From an uncultured Roseivirga sp. (lineage in GTDB: Bacteria; Bacteroidota; Bacteroidia; Cytophagales; Cyclobacteriaceae): a stretch of 64,000 nt of DNA. The position numbers and the translations under genes were made by a program. Of the stretch, positions 8,904 to 17,195 are shown piece after piece. The stretch is taken from NCBI GenBank assembly GCA_947493005.1, contig CANLOY010000002.1, forward strand, positions 649,810 through 713,809. Direction: 5' to 3'. The notes under the pieces are model-generated. The model was not told where the DNA came from and did not search any database. It saw only the letters and a program-made list of their open reading frames with translations. Position 1 is the stretch's first letter, and every line of letters begins with the position of its first letter.

Positions 8904-10448
8904 CATTTTGCGCTCATAGTCATTGATTGCCACAAAGTAATCAGGATCTTCCAATACATTCACCTCACAAATCTCTCCCGCACGTTTAACCATTTTCACG
9001 CAGTCCTGACTCAAATGTCTTAAGTGAATCGTTTTTCCTTCCTGAGTATATTTATCAGCAACTTTATTAATCGCTTCTATTGCCGACTGATCCATCACTT
9101 TAGACTCCTGAAAATCAATAATCACTGAATCAGGATCGTTCTTAGCATCAAATTTGGATAAAAAAGTAGTCGTTGAAGCAAAGAAGAGAGGTCCGAAAAT
9201 CTCATAGTGTTTCACTCCATGATCATCAACATACTTTCTGGCTCTGATCCTGAGCGCATTCTCCCAGGCAAACGCCAGTGCAGAAATAACAACACCTGCT
9301 AAAACTGCCACCGCAAGATCTTCGATAACTGTTATTACAGAAACAATAATAATCACAAACACATCAAGTTTTGGCACTTTATTCCATACCCTCAAGCTGG
9401 ACCATTCAAAAGTTGCTATGGCTACCATAAACATCACCCCAACCAAAACAGCAATTGGCACAATGGCAATAATTCCTCCCAAAACAAGCATAAAAGAAAG
9501 CAAAACAACAGCTGCTACAAATGAAGACAGCCTTGCCCTGGCCCCAGAGTTAATATTAATCATAGTCTGGCCAATCATAGCACAACCTCCCATACCACTG
9601 AAGAAACCAGTTACAACATTTGCCACTCCTTGAGCCATTGACTCCCTATTACCACTACCTCGCGTATCCGTCATTTCATCAACCAATGTCAGTGTCAAAA
9701 GACTTTCAATCAGGCCAACCCCTGCCACTTTCAGTGCAAAAGGAAGAATGATCAGGAAACTCTCCATGCTGAATGGAATACTATCGAAAAGCATAAAAAA
9801 CGGAGCAAAAAGCCCTTCAGACATGGAAGTCATATCCGCCTTATCACCTATTGTAATGGTATTGGGGAAAAAGAACACAGCTACAACCGAAGCAATAACG
9901 ATAGCAACTAATGCAGAAGGAACAGCCTTTGTCAACTTGGGGAGTAAAAACATAACCAACATGGTAATAGCTATTAATACTCCAAAAGCAATCATACCTG
10001 TATTATCTAGGTCTCCTCCAGACTTGCTTGTAAACTGGCTAAACTGTGCCATGAAAATCACTATGGCTAATCCGTTTACAAAGCCAAGCATCACAGAATG
10101 TGGCACCATTCTGATGAACTTACCAAGTTTCAATGCTCCTACGATCATCTGAAAAACACCGGCAAGAATAATGGTCGGAAATAAATATTCAACACCACTG
10201 TGTGCTACCAGCGGAGCAATTACTACGGCTACAGCTCCCGTGGCTCCTGTAATCATACCTGGTCTACCACCTAGTAAAGAGGTAATGATTCCCATCATAA
10301 ATGCTGAAAACAAACCGATCTTAGCATCCACTCCCGCAATTATTGCAAATGCGATAGCCTCTGGCACCAAGGCAATAGCTACGGTTAGGCCTGAGAGTAT
10401 CTCATCCTTAATACTCCCGCTTTTCTTATTTATGAATGTATAAGTCAC
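8886..10448 (-). CDS. SulP family inorganic anion transporter
   Basis: 520 residues. Membrane part about 1-400 with the SLC26/SulP signature near the N-terminus (GLTVAIALVPEAIAFAIIAG) and the GMGGCAMIGQTMINI segment; a STAS domain fills about 415-510, with the DQSAIEAINKVADKY helix. SulP proteins carry sulfate, bicarbonate or other anions in exchange or with H+ or Na+. This short version with TM helices starting almost at residue 13 resembles the bacterial BicA/SulP group, but substrate cannot be told from sequence alone. No sulfur-assimilation or carbonic anhydrase gene lies next to it. Confidence 0.92.
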   Translation of the reverse strand: MTYTFINKKSGSIKDEILSGLTVAIALVPEAIAFAIIAGVDAKIGLFSAFMMGIITSLLGGRPGMITGATGAVAVVIAPLVAHSGVEYLFPTIILAGVFQMIVGALKLGKFIRMVPHSVMLGFVNGLAIVIFMAQFSQFTSKSGGDLDNTGMIAFGVLIAITMLVMFLLPKLTKAVPSALVAIVIASVVAVFFFPNTITIGDKADMTSMSEGLFAPFFMLFDSIPFSMESFLIILPFALKVAGVGLIESLLTLTLVDEMTDTRGSGNRESMAQGVANVVTGFFSGMGGCAMIGQTMININSGARARLSSFVAAVVLLSFMLVLGGIIAIVPIAVLVGVMFMVAIATFEWSSLRVWNKVPKLDVFVIIIVSVITVIEDLAVAVLAGVVISALAFAWENALRIRARKYVDDHGVKHYEIFGPLFFASTTTFLSKFDAKNDPDSVIIDFQESKVMDQSAIEAINKVADKYTQEGKTIHLRHLSQDCVKMVKRAGEICEVNVLEDPDYFVAINDYERKMKTGRV

Positions 10449-10481
10449 GTATTGTTATTTTGCTGTTTCTAAACGAAGCCG

Positions 10482-10489
10482 CAAAGGTA
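10482..10489 (-). promoter_or_regulatory. -7 promoter element of the SulP gene
   Basis: TACCTTTG on the minus strand is an exact TAnnTTTG match, 34 bases upstream of the SulP start. No TTG at the matching -33 distance was found, so the promoter is a half-supported call. Confidence 0.4.
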
Positions 10490-10655
10490 ACCTTTCCAAA
10501 CGGTTCTCTAATTATTGATTCAAAAATTAGTCAATCCAACGATTGCATCAGACTGATAATCAACATCTCACATAGCTTGCTTAGGAAAACAAAAGTATCT
10601 TTCATGACATCTGTGGTTAATAATATCCAGAACCATCGAACTCTTATCCACATGT

Positions 10656-11450
10656 ATGGTTATGAACATAGTGAGTACACTTTCAATAAATAAAACAAGC
10701 CTAATCATCCTTGTAATCTGTTCTCTGATCTTTGGATGCGATTCTGACGATACTCCAAATAACAATTCTCTAAAACAGTATTTCGATACCAATCCGTCAC
10801 TTACGAAAATCAATGAATTAATAGCCTGTGCGTCCGGTGGGCAGTCCGATGTATTTACCTCAGACAGTAATCCTATCTCGGTATTTTTCTTACCAGAAGG
10901 AAATGCAGCCAATTTCAGATACTTTGAAACGGATAACCTTGAAACCGACAATAATGATTTTTCGGCATATAATGAAGTTGACCTGAATCATGTTCCGGTA
11001 TTCGGAGGGTTTCTCCGATATTTTGAAAGAGAGCCTATTCAGAACGAACGTTGGAGCATAGTGACCTATGAAGAGGGAAATCAAATACACTATTCTAATC
11101 CAATAAGACTTAAATTTTCAGAGAAGCGAACAGAGTTGAACAACTCACTCCTCACCTTTGATCAATCACAAAACCTATCTCCAATATTTACATGGCAAGA
11201 TGGTCTAATTGATGAAAACGTAATTTATTTCCATGCGATAACTGATGCCAATGGAAATCTTTTATCCGGGACCTATACCACCGATAGAACATGGCAATTC
11301 TATGACCTCTCAAATGTGGTGCTCAATATTCGAGATGTCACTCCTTCACCAGCACTATTACCCAATCAACAATATCAATATACCATGCTTGCAGTTAGTA
11401 TCGATAATTGGGTGAACCTCATCATTCAGCATGACTTCAATACTTTTTAG
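10656..11450 (+). CDS. Lipoprotein of unknown function
   Basis: 264 residues. The N-terminus is a lipoprotein signal with lipobox IFGC (Cys about residue 28) followed by an acidic DSDD linker, typical of surface-directed Bacteroidota lipoproteins. The mature part is rich in Asn and aromatic residues and has a VFFLPEGNAANFRYFETD stretch followed by strands; it may be a beta-sandwich. No family is recognised. A second Met two codons in (10662) could equally be the start. Lies between sulP (divergent) and another lipoprotein gene. Confidence 0.65.
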   Translation: MVMNIVSTLSINKTSLIILVICSLIFGCDSDDTPNNNSLKQYFDTNPSLTKINELIACASGGQSDVFTSDSNPISVFFLPEGNAANFRYFETDNLETDNNDFSAYNEVDLNHVPVFGGFLRYFEREPIQNERWSIVTYEEGNQIHYSNPIRLKFSEKRTELNNSLLTFDQSQNLSPIFTWQDGLIDENVIYFHAITDANGNLLSGTYTTDRTWQFYDLSNVVLNIRDVTPSPALLPNQQYQYTMLAVSIDNWVNLIIQHDFNTF

Positions 11451-11497
11451 GAGAAACTTTTAGGTGTGATTCATTAAAATTTTCTACACCTTTAAAG

Positions 11498-12046
11498 ATG
11501 CAAATTAAGACCTATCGGGCGATTACAGGCATTAATTTTAAGTTTACACTGACAGGATTACTGATCATCATTCTTAGCAGTTGCGGTCCAAAACTATCAA
11601 GAATCCAACCTGATACTTTCAAAAAGTATCATAAAAGACTGCTATCTCAAAAGTACAGATTAAGCTTTGATGGCAAACCCATTACGCCAGACACTATAAG
11701 CTTCTACCTTAGAAATATAAGCCCAAAAATAATTAAAACCGTTGCAACCAATACTGATGTAGAACTGGGGCAAAAACCTCTAATATCAATAAACTCAATA
11801 GTCTATGAGGCTATTCTAAACAAGGACATTGCATATTTCAGAAACAACTACCCTGAGGCAATATGGGCAATAAACAGAAGACCCTACATAGACAAAGGAG
11901 AATTAATGGAAGAAGAATTAAAAAGGGATTTAGCCTTGATTCGAAAAAGTGAGATTGTTGGTTTCGAATTCATATTCCCCGATATGGCTGTAGAGTTATT
12001 TGGTAATCGATTATCAGTTGGAATGGTAATTCTAACTACCAAGTAA
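11498..12046 (+). CDS. Lipoprotein of unknown function
   Basis: 182 residues with a lipoprotein signal (LLIIILSSC, Cys about 29). The mature protein begins GPKLSRIQPDTFKKYHKR and has a central stretch (YLRNISPKIIKTVATNTD) and a C-terminal segment LFGNRLSVGMVILTTK. The repeated mixed alpha/beta pattern is reminiscent of small lipoproteins beside TonB-dependent transporters, but no receptor gene is present and I do not recognise the family. It lies 48 bp after the previous lipoprotein gene and may be cotranscribed with it. Confidence 0.65.
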   Translation: MQIKTYRAITGINFKFTLTGLLIIILSSCGPKLSRIQPDTFKKYHKRLLSQKYRLSFDGKPITPDTISFYLRNISPKIIKTVATNTDVELGQKPLISINSIVYEAILNKDIAYFRNNYPEAIWAINRRPYIDKGELMEEELKRDLALIRKSEIVGFEFIFPDMAVELFGNRLSVGMVILTTK

Positions 12047-12130
12047 TTTACAAACAAGCCATTTAATCCATTTCAAAACACCCCTAACGATTAATTACGT
12101 GCTGATTATCAGTTACTTATGATTTATTTT

Positions 12131-12205
12131 TACTACAATTAAGGTAAATATGCAACTTATTACTTGACAATGCATCTATATAATTACTACGTTTAAGGTA
12201 AATAT
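12131..12205 (+). promoter_or_regulatory. Direct-repeat operator before the first PadR gene
   Basis: Two copies of TACTACnnTTAAGGTAAATAT (12131-12151 and 12185-12205, 19 of 21 bases identical, 54-bp period) stand directly upstream of the PadR start at 12212. Each also contains a TTAC/GTAA dyad. The CTACAATT and TTAAG parts reappear in the operator of the second PadR gene. The second copy ends 6 bases before the ATG, so binding there would block transcription or translation. Likely autoregulatory sites; inference. Confidence 0.55.
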
Positions 12206-12211
12206 AAAATC

Positions 12212-12550
12212 ATGGGTAAAAATCACTTAGGCGAATTCGAAGAAATCGTTATGCTAACCGTGGCAATTCTACATGGTGAGGCTTACGGAGTAGCAATTAT
12301 TGAGGAAATGGAAACCAGACTCAAAAGATCTGTCAGCATAGGATCTCTTCAAGTAGTTCTGAAAAGGCTTGAAGACAAGGGTTATCTCAAATCAGAATTA
12401 GGGGAAGCCACTTCCGTGCGCGGTGGTAAACGTAAACGCTTTTTCACAGTTACGAACGTGGGAAAAGATATGCTTAGAACTTCCAAAGAACAAAGAATGC
12501 AGCTATGGGATGCAGTACCAGATGTTGCCTTGGAATTCATCGGTCTCTAA
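12212..12550 (+). CDS. PadR family transcriptional regulator (cluster 1)
   Basis: 112 residues, a single winged-helix PadR domain. Typical features are the start LGEFEEIVMLTVAILHGEAYG, the recognition-helix region SIGSLQVVLKRLEDKGYL and the wing with the RGGKRKRFFTVT basic stretch. Such short PadR proteins are dimeric repressors that sense small molecules or control transporters. It is followed by the first permease, whose ATG at 12559 is 9 bases after this stop codon, so the two form a unit. Two direct repeats precede its start and suggest autoregulation. The effector is unknown. Confidence 0.93.
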   Translation: MGKNHLGEFEEIVMLTVAILHGEAYGVAIIEEMETRLKRSVSIGSLQVVLKRLEDKGYLKSELGEATSVRGGKRKRFFTVTNVGKDMLRTSKEQRMQLWDAVPDVALEFIGL

Positions 12551-12558
12551 AAGAAATA

Positions 12559-15231
12559 ATGTCTCGCTCGAATCATAACCCTCCTAAACTAATGCTCCGA
12601 TTTTTTCGGTGGTACTGCAATCCACAATTAGTGGAAGACATAGAGGGTGACTTGGTAGAGCGCTTTGAAATAAGAGCTTTAAAAGAAGGTCATAAGAAAG
12701 CTCAAAATTTATTTGTCAAAGATGTACTTCAGCTGTTTAGGCCAGGTATCATCCGATCTTTTACAGGAAATCAAAAACTCAATTCATTAGGTATGTTAAA
12801 AAACAACATGGTCGTTGCCAAAAGGCAGCTATTGAGACATAAAATGTACTCAACAATCAAAATAGGTGGATTCGCAATTGGTATTGCAGTTTGTCTTCTC
12901 ATCACACTCTTTATTAAGAATGAACTGAGTTACGACAAACACATCCCAGGTCACGAAAACTTGTATCGTGTAGTAAACAACTTCAACAAAGACGGTAATA
13001 TAATTAAGTGGACATGGTTCGCCCCTCCATTTGCCCAAGCTATTCAAGATGATTTTCCAGAAGTAAGCCTGGCGGGTAGAACCAACGAGGGGAATAACTT
13101 TGGTGCTGGTAAAAACAATATCAGAATTGAAGGTGATCTACAGAATCATTATGAAGGTGATTTCATCTATGCAGATCAGCAGATTCTAGACCTATTCCAG
13201 TTTGAAATGGTCTATGGTAACCTTTCAGAAGCCCTTGCACAGCCAAATACTCTGGTAATGACCAGAAAGAAGGCAGACAAACTCTTTCCTGGAGAGAACC
13301 CCGTTGGAAGAACAGTCTACATTAACGACAACACTAATCGCCCCTATAAAATTGGTGGTGTTTTAGAAGACTTACCATCAACTGGCTTCTTTCAATTCGA
13401 CTTTCTTTGGACACTAACCGCTCGAGAGTTCTGGGATGGCGAGCAAGTCTCTTGGGAGTCTCAAAATTACCAGGTTTATGTACGTGTGAATCCTGGAACA
13501 GATATAGAAGAATTGAACCCGAGACTCTCTGAAATAGGGACTAAGTACATATTGCCAGTAGAAAAACGCAATGGCAACCCATATGCTGAAGAAGAAATGA
13601 AGAATATGAGCTTCAGCCTTGCGCCAGTTACAGATATCTACTTGAAAAGCCCGGACATTAATGATCCATATCAGAAAAGCGACATCAAATACATATGGAT
13701 ATTTGGCATTATTGCCGCTTTCATCCTTGGCTTAGCCTGCATTAACTTCATCAACCTTTCTACCGCTAAATCGGCCAACAGAGCCAAGGAAGTGGGACTA
13801 AGAAAAACAATAGGCTCGTTCAGATCTCATTTGATTACTCAATTCTTAACAGAATCAACCCTATACAGTCTACTATCATTTGTAATAGCGATTGGTATAG
13901 CAAGTGTAGTCTTGCCTTTCTTCAACCAACTAGCAGGCAAAGAACTTACATTGCCTTGGGCAGAATTATGGTTTATCCCTACCCTATTTATGTCTTCAGT
14001 ATTGATTGGCGTAATAGCAGGTCTTTACCCTGCCTTCTATCTCTCATCATTCAAACCTGCGGCAGTCCTCAAGGGCAAGTTGGGCATGGGTAGCAAAAGC
14101 TCTAAACTTAGAAATGCCTTGGTGGTTTTTCAATTTACTGCCTCTATCGTATTGATCATCGGCACCTTTGTGGTTTACCAGCAGATGGAGTATATCCTAA
14201 ATACAACAATTGGCTTTAATAAAGAGCAAGTGATTCAATTAAGAAACACTGAGGTAGTTAGAAATCAACCAGACAACTTCAAGAATGAGCTATTAAAAAC
14301 TCCTGAGATATCCAGCGTGAGCATCAGTGATTACCTGCCTATTTCAGGGACCGCCAGAAATGGAAATACCTGGTGGAAAGATGGCCGCACTAAGATTGAT
14401 GCAGGAAAACCAGGCCAGAACTGGCAAATTGACTATGACTATATCAAAACGCTGGGTATCAACCTAGTTCAAGGTAGGAACTTTGACCGTGAAATGCGTA
14501 CAGACACTGCAGCCATTATCATTAATCAAAAAATGGTCAATGAATTAGGCATTCAAGATAATCCAATAGGTGCAAAACTTACCAACAGGGCTAGCAACAG
14601 ATTTATTTGGACCGTGATTGGTGTGGTAGAAGATTTCAATTATGATCTGTTGACTTCACCTGTGAGACCTCTAGCCATGAGGCTTGGAAACGCTCCCTCA
14701 ACTACTTCTATCTTAGCTAATACTCAAAACATGGCCGCTACACTTGGTGAAATACAGAAGGTTTGGGAGGACATCGCTCCTAATCAACCTTTTATCTATG
14801 AGTTCATGGATCAGAGCTTTGCCAAAATGTATGTGGGTGTGGAACGAATCCGAAACATCCTAACATCCTTCGCAGTACTGGCCATAATTATAGCCTGCCT
14901 AGGACTATTTGGTCTCTCTGTTTTTATGATAGAACAACGCAACAAAGAGATTAGTGTAAGACTAGTGCTAGGTGCAAAAGTGAGGCAAATTGTAGGCATG
15001 CTAAGTTTCAATTTTATGAAACCTATTCTACTTGCTTTGCTAATTGCGACACCCATCGCATGGTACATGATGGAAGAGTGGCTCAGTGGATTTGAGTACA
15101 AGACTGATATGAGTATACAACTTTTCGTGATAGCAGGCGCTTCAGCCTTGATGATTGCCTTAATTACAATCAGTTTCCAGTCACTTAAAGCTGCTTTTTC
15201 CAGTCCTGTTCAAGGACTTAGAAATGAATGA
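12559..15231 (+). CDS. MacB/FtsX-like ABC permease 1 with prefix domain
   Basis: 890 residues. Residues 1-75 form the permease prefix domain found on PadR-linked Bacteroidota permeases (LRFFRWYCNPQLVEDIEGDL). TM1 is about 98-118, followed by a MacB-type periplasmic domain to about 375, TM2 from 379, the cytoplasmic AKEVGLRKTIGS motif near 408, two more helices, a second TM set near 520, a second periplasmic domain, and a C-terminal FtsX block from about 770 with the NKEISVRLVLGA motif. It thus has two FtsX modules in one chain. Such proteins normally pair with a separate ATPase, absent here. A longer frame from 12505 overlaps PadR and lacks family support; ATG 12559 is preferred. Confidence 0.92.
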   Translation: MSRSNHNPPKLMLRFFRWYCNPQLVEDIEGDLVERFEIRALKEGHKKAQNLFVKDVLQLFRPGIIRSFTGNQKLNSLGMLKNNMVVAKRQLLRHKMYSTIKIGGFAIGIAVCLLITLFIKNELSYDKHIPGHENLYRVVNNFNKDGNIIKWTWFAPPFAQAIQDDFPEVSLAGRTNEGNNFGAGKNNIRIEGDLQNHYEGDFIYADQQILDLFQFEMVYGNLSEALAQPNTLVMTRKKADKLFPGENPVGRTVYINDNTNRPYKIGGVLEDLPSTGFFQFDFLWTLTAREFWDGEQVSWESQNYQVYVRVNPGTDIEELNPRLSEIGTKYILPVEKRNGNPYAEEEMKNMSFSLAPVTDIYLKSPDINDPYQKSDIKYIWIFGIIAAFILGLACINFINLSTAKSANRAKEVGLRKTIGSFRSHLITQFLTESTLYSLLSFVIAIGIASVVLPFFNQLAGKELTLPWAELWFIPTLFMSSVLIGVIAGLYPAFYLSSFKPAAVLKGKLGMGSKSSKLRNALVVFQFTASIVLIIGTFVVYQQMEYILNTTIGFNKEQVIQLRNTEVVRNQPDNFKNELLKTPEISSVSISDYLPISGTARNGNTWWKDGRTKIDAGKPGQNWQIDYDYIKTLGINLVQGRNFDREMRTDTAAIIINQKMVNELGIQDNPIGAKLTNRASNRFIWTVIGVVEDFNYDLLTSPVRPLAMRLGNAPSTTSILANTQNMAATLGEIQKVWEDIAPNQPFIYEFMDQSFAKMYVGVERIRNILTSFAVLAIIIACLGLFGLSVFMIEQRNKEISVRLVLGAKVRQIVGMLSFNFMKPILLALLIATPIAWYMMEEWLSGFEYKTDMSIQLFVIAGASALMIALITISFQSLKAAFSSPVQGLRNE

Positions 15232-15288
15232 GAAATAACACATTTCTTGCAACATTTAAGGAGTGGTTGCTATCTCATGTAATTCATG

Positions 15289-15305
15289 AAAGCGATCGCT
15301 TTTTT
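15289..15305 (+). terminator. Short hairpin with T-run after permease 1
   Basis: AAAGC and GCTTT flank GATC and are followed by a run of six T, 58 bases after the permease stop. It is a small stem, so a weak to moderate terminator. Confidence 0.45.
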
Positions 15306-15316
15306 AAAACAATGTT

Positions 15317-16096
15317 ATGAATTCAAAACTCAAAATGAACAAGAAATTTCTAAAAATATTCTTTGTCTGTGTGTTTACCCTAATACAAGTCAGCAGCCAT
15401 GCTCAATCCATATACGACAACACCAAACTGCTTGAACTAGAAATACTTAAGTACGATAGTTTATTTTGGACTGCCTACAACAAGTGTGATGTAGAACAAA
15501 TGACAAGTTTTCTGACAGACGATATAGAATTCTATCATGACAAAGGTGGACTTACTAAAGGTCTCACCACTTTTAAAAAAACTCTGGAAACCAATCTTTG
15601 TGCCGATGGTCCTCGACTCAAAAGGGTTGCAAAAGAAGGCTCAGTAGAAGTTTTCCCGCTCAATGGGATTGGAGCAATTATAAGTGGTGATCACTATTTC
15701 TACATTGGTGATAAAGTGGATGGTTTGGCCAAGTTTACCCATGTCTGGAGATATGAAAACAACACCTGGAAAATGGCTCGTGTACTCAGTTATGACCATC
15801 AACCGGCTGCCAATGAAAAGAAATCCATCGGTCTTTCGGAAAAAACGCTGGCAGCTTATGCTGGTAAATACTTAGGCCCACAAACTGGAGATATAACAAT
15901 CTCAAAAAAGGACAATAAGCTGGAGATGAAAGCTGGAGCGATGGAGCTATTACTTCATGCACAAACCGAAACACTATTTTTTCACAAGCAAAGCAGCTTA
16001 ACATTTGAGTTTATCCTGAATGAAAGTGGCAGAGTAGTAAAGATGGTTGTCCGAGAAAACGGCTCTATTGTGGAAGAGGTGAAACCAGTCAGGTAA
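15317..16096 (+). CDS. Secreted DUF4440/SnoaL-like protein with DUF3471-like tail
   Basis: 259 residues. A signal peptide ends at SHAQ (about residue 30); the true start is probably the second Met (15335), which gives a normal n-region. Residues 38-150 match the SnoaL/NTF2-like DUF4440 fold (LFWTAYNKCDVEQMTSFLTDD, then a HVWRYENNTWKMARVLSYDH strand pair), a cone-shaped pocket used by many small-molecule binders. Residues 175-255 carry a DUF3471-like beta domain (YAGKYLGP). Ligand unknown. It lies between permease 1 and the tandem-repeat region and may belong to neither. Confidence 0.8.
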   Translation: MNSKLKMNKKFLKIFFVCVFTLIQVSSHAQSIYDNTKLLELEILKYDSLFWTAYNKCDVEQMTSFLTDDIEFYHDKGGLTKGLTTFKKTLETNLCADGPRLKRVAKEGSVEVFPLNGIGAIISGDHYFYIGDKVDGLAKFTHVWRYENNTWKMARVLSYDHQPAANEKKSIGLSEKTLAAYAGKYLGPQTGDITISKKDNKLEMKAGAMELLLHAQTETLFFHKQSSLTFEFILNESGRVVKMVVRENGSIVEEVKPVR

Positions 16097-16112
16097 AAGA
16101 AGACATAAAACA

Positions 16113-16170
16113 AAAGAGCCTACTGACTAGGTAGACTCTTTCTGAGCTCATTCTGCTATGACAAGAGCTC
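16113..16170. repeat. Double-hairpin element, copy 1
   Basis: Hairpin A: AAAGAGCCTAC/GTAGACTCTTT, 10 of 11 pairs, at 16113-16141. Hairpin B: GAGCTC/GAGCTC at 16144-16170 with a 15-nt loop. The tail is TTCGACTAAATGAAAAT, a diverged form of the tail in copies 2-4. This is the most diverged copy. Because it starts 17 bases after the DUF4440 stop codon, hairpin A may also end that transcript. Confidence 0.65.
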
Positions 16171-16372
16171 TTCGACTAAATGAAAATCACCCTACTATGC
16201 GATTAAATTGTTTTTATGAATTTATACTGGTAGAACTGGATTATTAAAAAAAGCTGATCAAAGCCTTAAAAAAGAACTCAGACAACCTTCAAACTGGATT
16301 AGCGATCTCATTCCTACGTAGTACAAATGGCATCTTACCATACTGCTTAACTTTTAAGGTGCTACAAAATGA

Positions 16373-16423
16373 AAAAGTCTACCGAGAAGTAGACTTTTCC
16401 GAACTCATCTGTGTACAGATGAG
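16373..16423. repeat. Double-hairpin element, copy 2
   Basis: Hairpin A: AAAAGTCTAC/GTAGACTTTT, 10 of 10 pairs, loop CGAGAA. Hairpin B: CTCATCTG/CAGATGAG, 8 of 8 pairs, loop TGTA, at 16404-16423. Tail CAACCAAATAAA at 16429-16440. Confidence 0.8.
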
Positions 16424-16617
16424 CCCCTCAACCAAATAAAAATTTAACTAAATAATATACTCTGTACTATTTCTTATCAATTTACTCAGGCCACCACTCA
16501 GTATTTAAATTACCTGACAGACTACTGGAAACTAGATTTCGACTACGCATTTTTTGTACGAGCGTCTTTATGAATCAATACTGAACAATTAGCTACCTCA
16601 CTTAGCTCTGAATAACA

Positions 16618-16670
16618 AAAAGCCCACCTGCCGGTAGGCTTTTCAAACTCATCAATGTTAAGGGATGAGT
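16618..16670. repeat. Double-hairpin element, copy 3
   Basis: Hairpin A: AAAAGCCCACC/GGTAGGCTTTT, 10 of 11 pairs, loop TGCC; its GCC/GGC replaces GTC/GAC of copies 2 and 4, a compensatory T-A to C-G change. Hairpin B: ACTCATC/GATGAGT, 7 of 7 pairs, 10-nt loop. Tail CAACCAAATAAA at 16675-16686. Confidence 0.8.
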
Positions 16671-16846
16671 TCCACAACCAAATAAAAATTCCCAATAAAT
16701 AAGATTAACTGTTAGTAACTCTTGTTTATATCTAAACCTAGCATGAAAATACATGTGAATTATTTTTAGCTGACAGATCGCAAGAAAACAAGTGCAGACT
16801 ACTTATTCATTGTATAAGTGTTTCAAACAGCTTCACTATAAAAAAG

Positions 16847-16897
16847 AAAAGTCTACCCCCCGGTAGACTTTTGAACTCATTCGGTTATCGAATGAGT
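16847..16897. repeat. Double-hairpin element, copy 4
   Basis: Hairpin A: AAAAGTCTACC/GGTAGACTTTT, 11 of 11 pairs, loop CCCC. Hairpin B: ACTCATTCG/CGAATGAGT, 9 of 9 pairs, loop GTTAT. Two positions of stem B are swapped as pairs relative to copy 2 (C-G to T-A and T-A to C-G). Tail CAACCAAATAAA at 16902-16913. Confidence 0.8.
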
Positions 16898-16976
16898 TGC
16901 TCAACCAAATAAACCAAACTGAAAATAAATCTCTATTTCTCACTCTTTACAATACCAAACTACAAACCATAACTTA

Positions 16977-17090
16977 ATGAAAATGAAAGAATTAACAGAC
17001 AACAGAAAAACACTTGCAGACTGCCATTTGACTGGACAGAGGGTAATGATCACTTGTTCAAAAAACAATCACAAAGCTAAAACTCCATGA
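16977..17090 (+). CDS. Possible 37-residue peptide in the fourth repeat unit
   Basis: ATG at 16977 opens a 37-codon frame (MKMKELTDNRKTLADCHLTG and 17 more residues) ending TGA at 17088-17090. In unit 3 the matching frame starts at 16743 with ATGAAAATA but has a TAG just before the LTD codons, and then reads LTDRKKTSADY. In unit 2 the matching frame reads LTDYWKLDFDY but has no ATG. So a short LTD...K...D stretch is kept in three units while the complete frame exists only here. It may be a real peptide gene with decayed copies or just a by-product of homologous DNA. Not recognised. Confidence 0.2.
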   Translation: MKMKELTDNRKTLADCHLTGQRVMITCSKNNHKAKTP

Positions 17091-17126
17091 ACCTATGCAA
17101 CCCTATGAGGCCGATTGCATCTATTA

Positions 17127-17187
17127 GTTACTAAAAAGTAGAACATATTAATTTTCAATCCTTATATTTGTTCTACAATTTAGTAAC
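17127..17187 (+). promoter_or_regulatory. Palindromic operator and promoter of the second PadR gene
   Basis: GTTACTAAAAAGTAGAACATAT (17127-17148, given here in two parts: GTTACTAAAAAG and TAGAACATAT) has a near-complementary arm at 17164-17187 (ATATTTGTTCTAC, then AATTTAGTAAC). The right arm overlaps an exact -7 element, TATATTTG at 17163-17170. A protein bound to the arms would cover the promoter, as expected for PadR autorepression. The ATG follows at 17196. Confidence 0.7.
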
Positions 17188-17195
17188 ATACAATT

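Larger units (their letters stand above)
16112..17090. repeat. Tandem array of four diverged units with double hairpins
   Basis: A gene-poor stretch of about 1 kb. Four units start at 16113, 16373, 16618 and 16847 (spacings 260, 245 and 229 bp). Each starts with hairpin A, then hairpin B 2-5 bases later, then a tail (CAACCAAATAAA identical in copies 2-4). The rest of each unit is more diverged but still homologous: a GACA-centred block occurs 168, 143, 154 and 151 bp after each unit start (16281, 16516, 16772, 16998), followed by similar GA-rich sequence. The stems are more conserved as structures than as sequences, which suggests selected RNA or DNA hairpins. No known repeat family is recognised. 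Confidence 0.85.

Noticed and set aside
9748-10152. A 134-codon open frame on the plus strand inside the SulP gene
   Set aside because: It is antisense to a well-supported gene and its residues (many Ile, Thr, Lys) reflect reversed TM-helix codons. Same applies to frames at 7368-7796, 54365-54763 and 10171-10443.
12505-12558. Upstream extension of permease 1 to a start at 12505
   Set aside because: The extra 18 residues overlap the PadR coding frame and do not align with the N-termini of the other permeases. ATG at 12559 gives the family start.
16112-17090. Interpretation of the hairpin array as a CRISPR or an integron attC array
   Set aside because: The units are 229-260 bp apart with homologous spacers, no short identical repeats, no integrase and no cas gene. 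attC core sites (RYYYAAC) and cassette ORFs were not seen.
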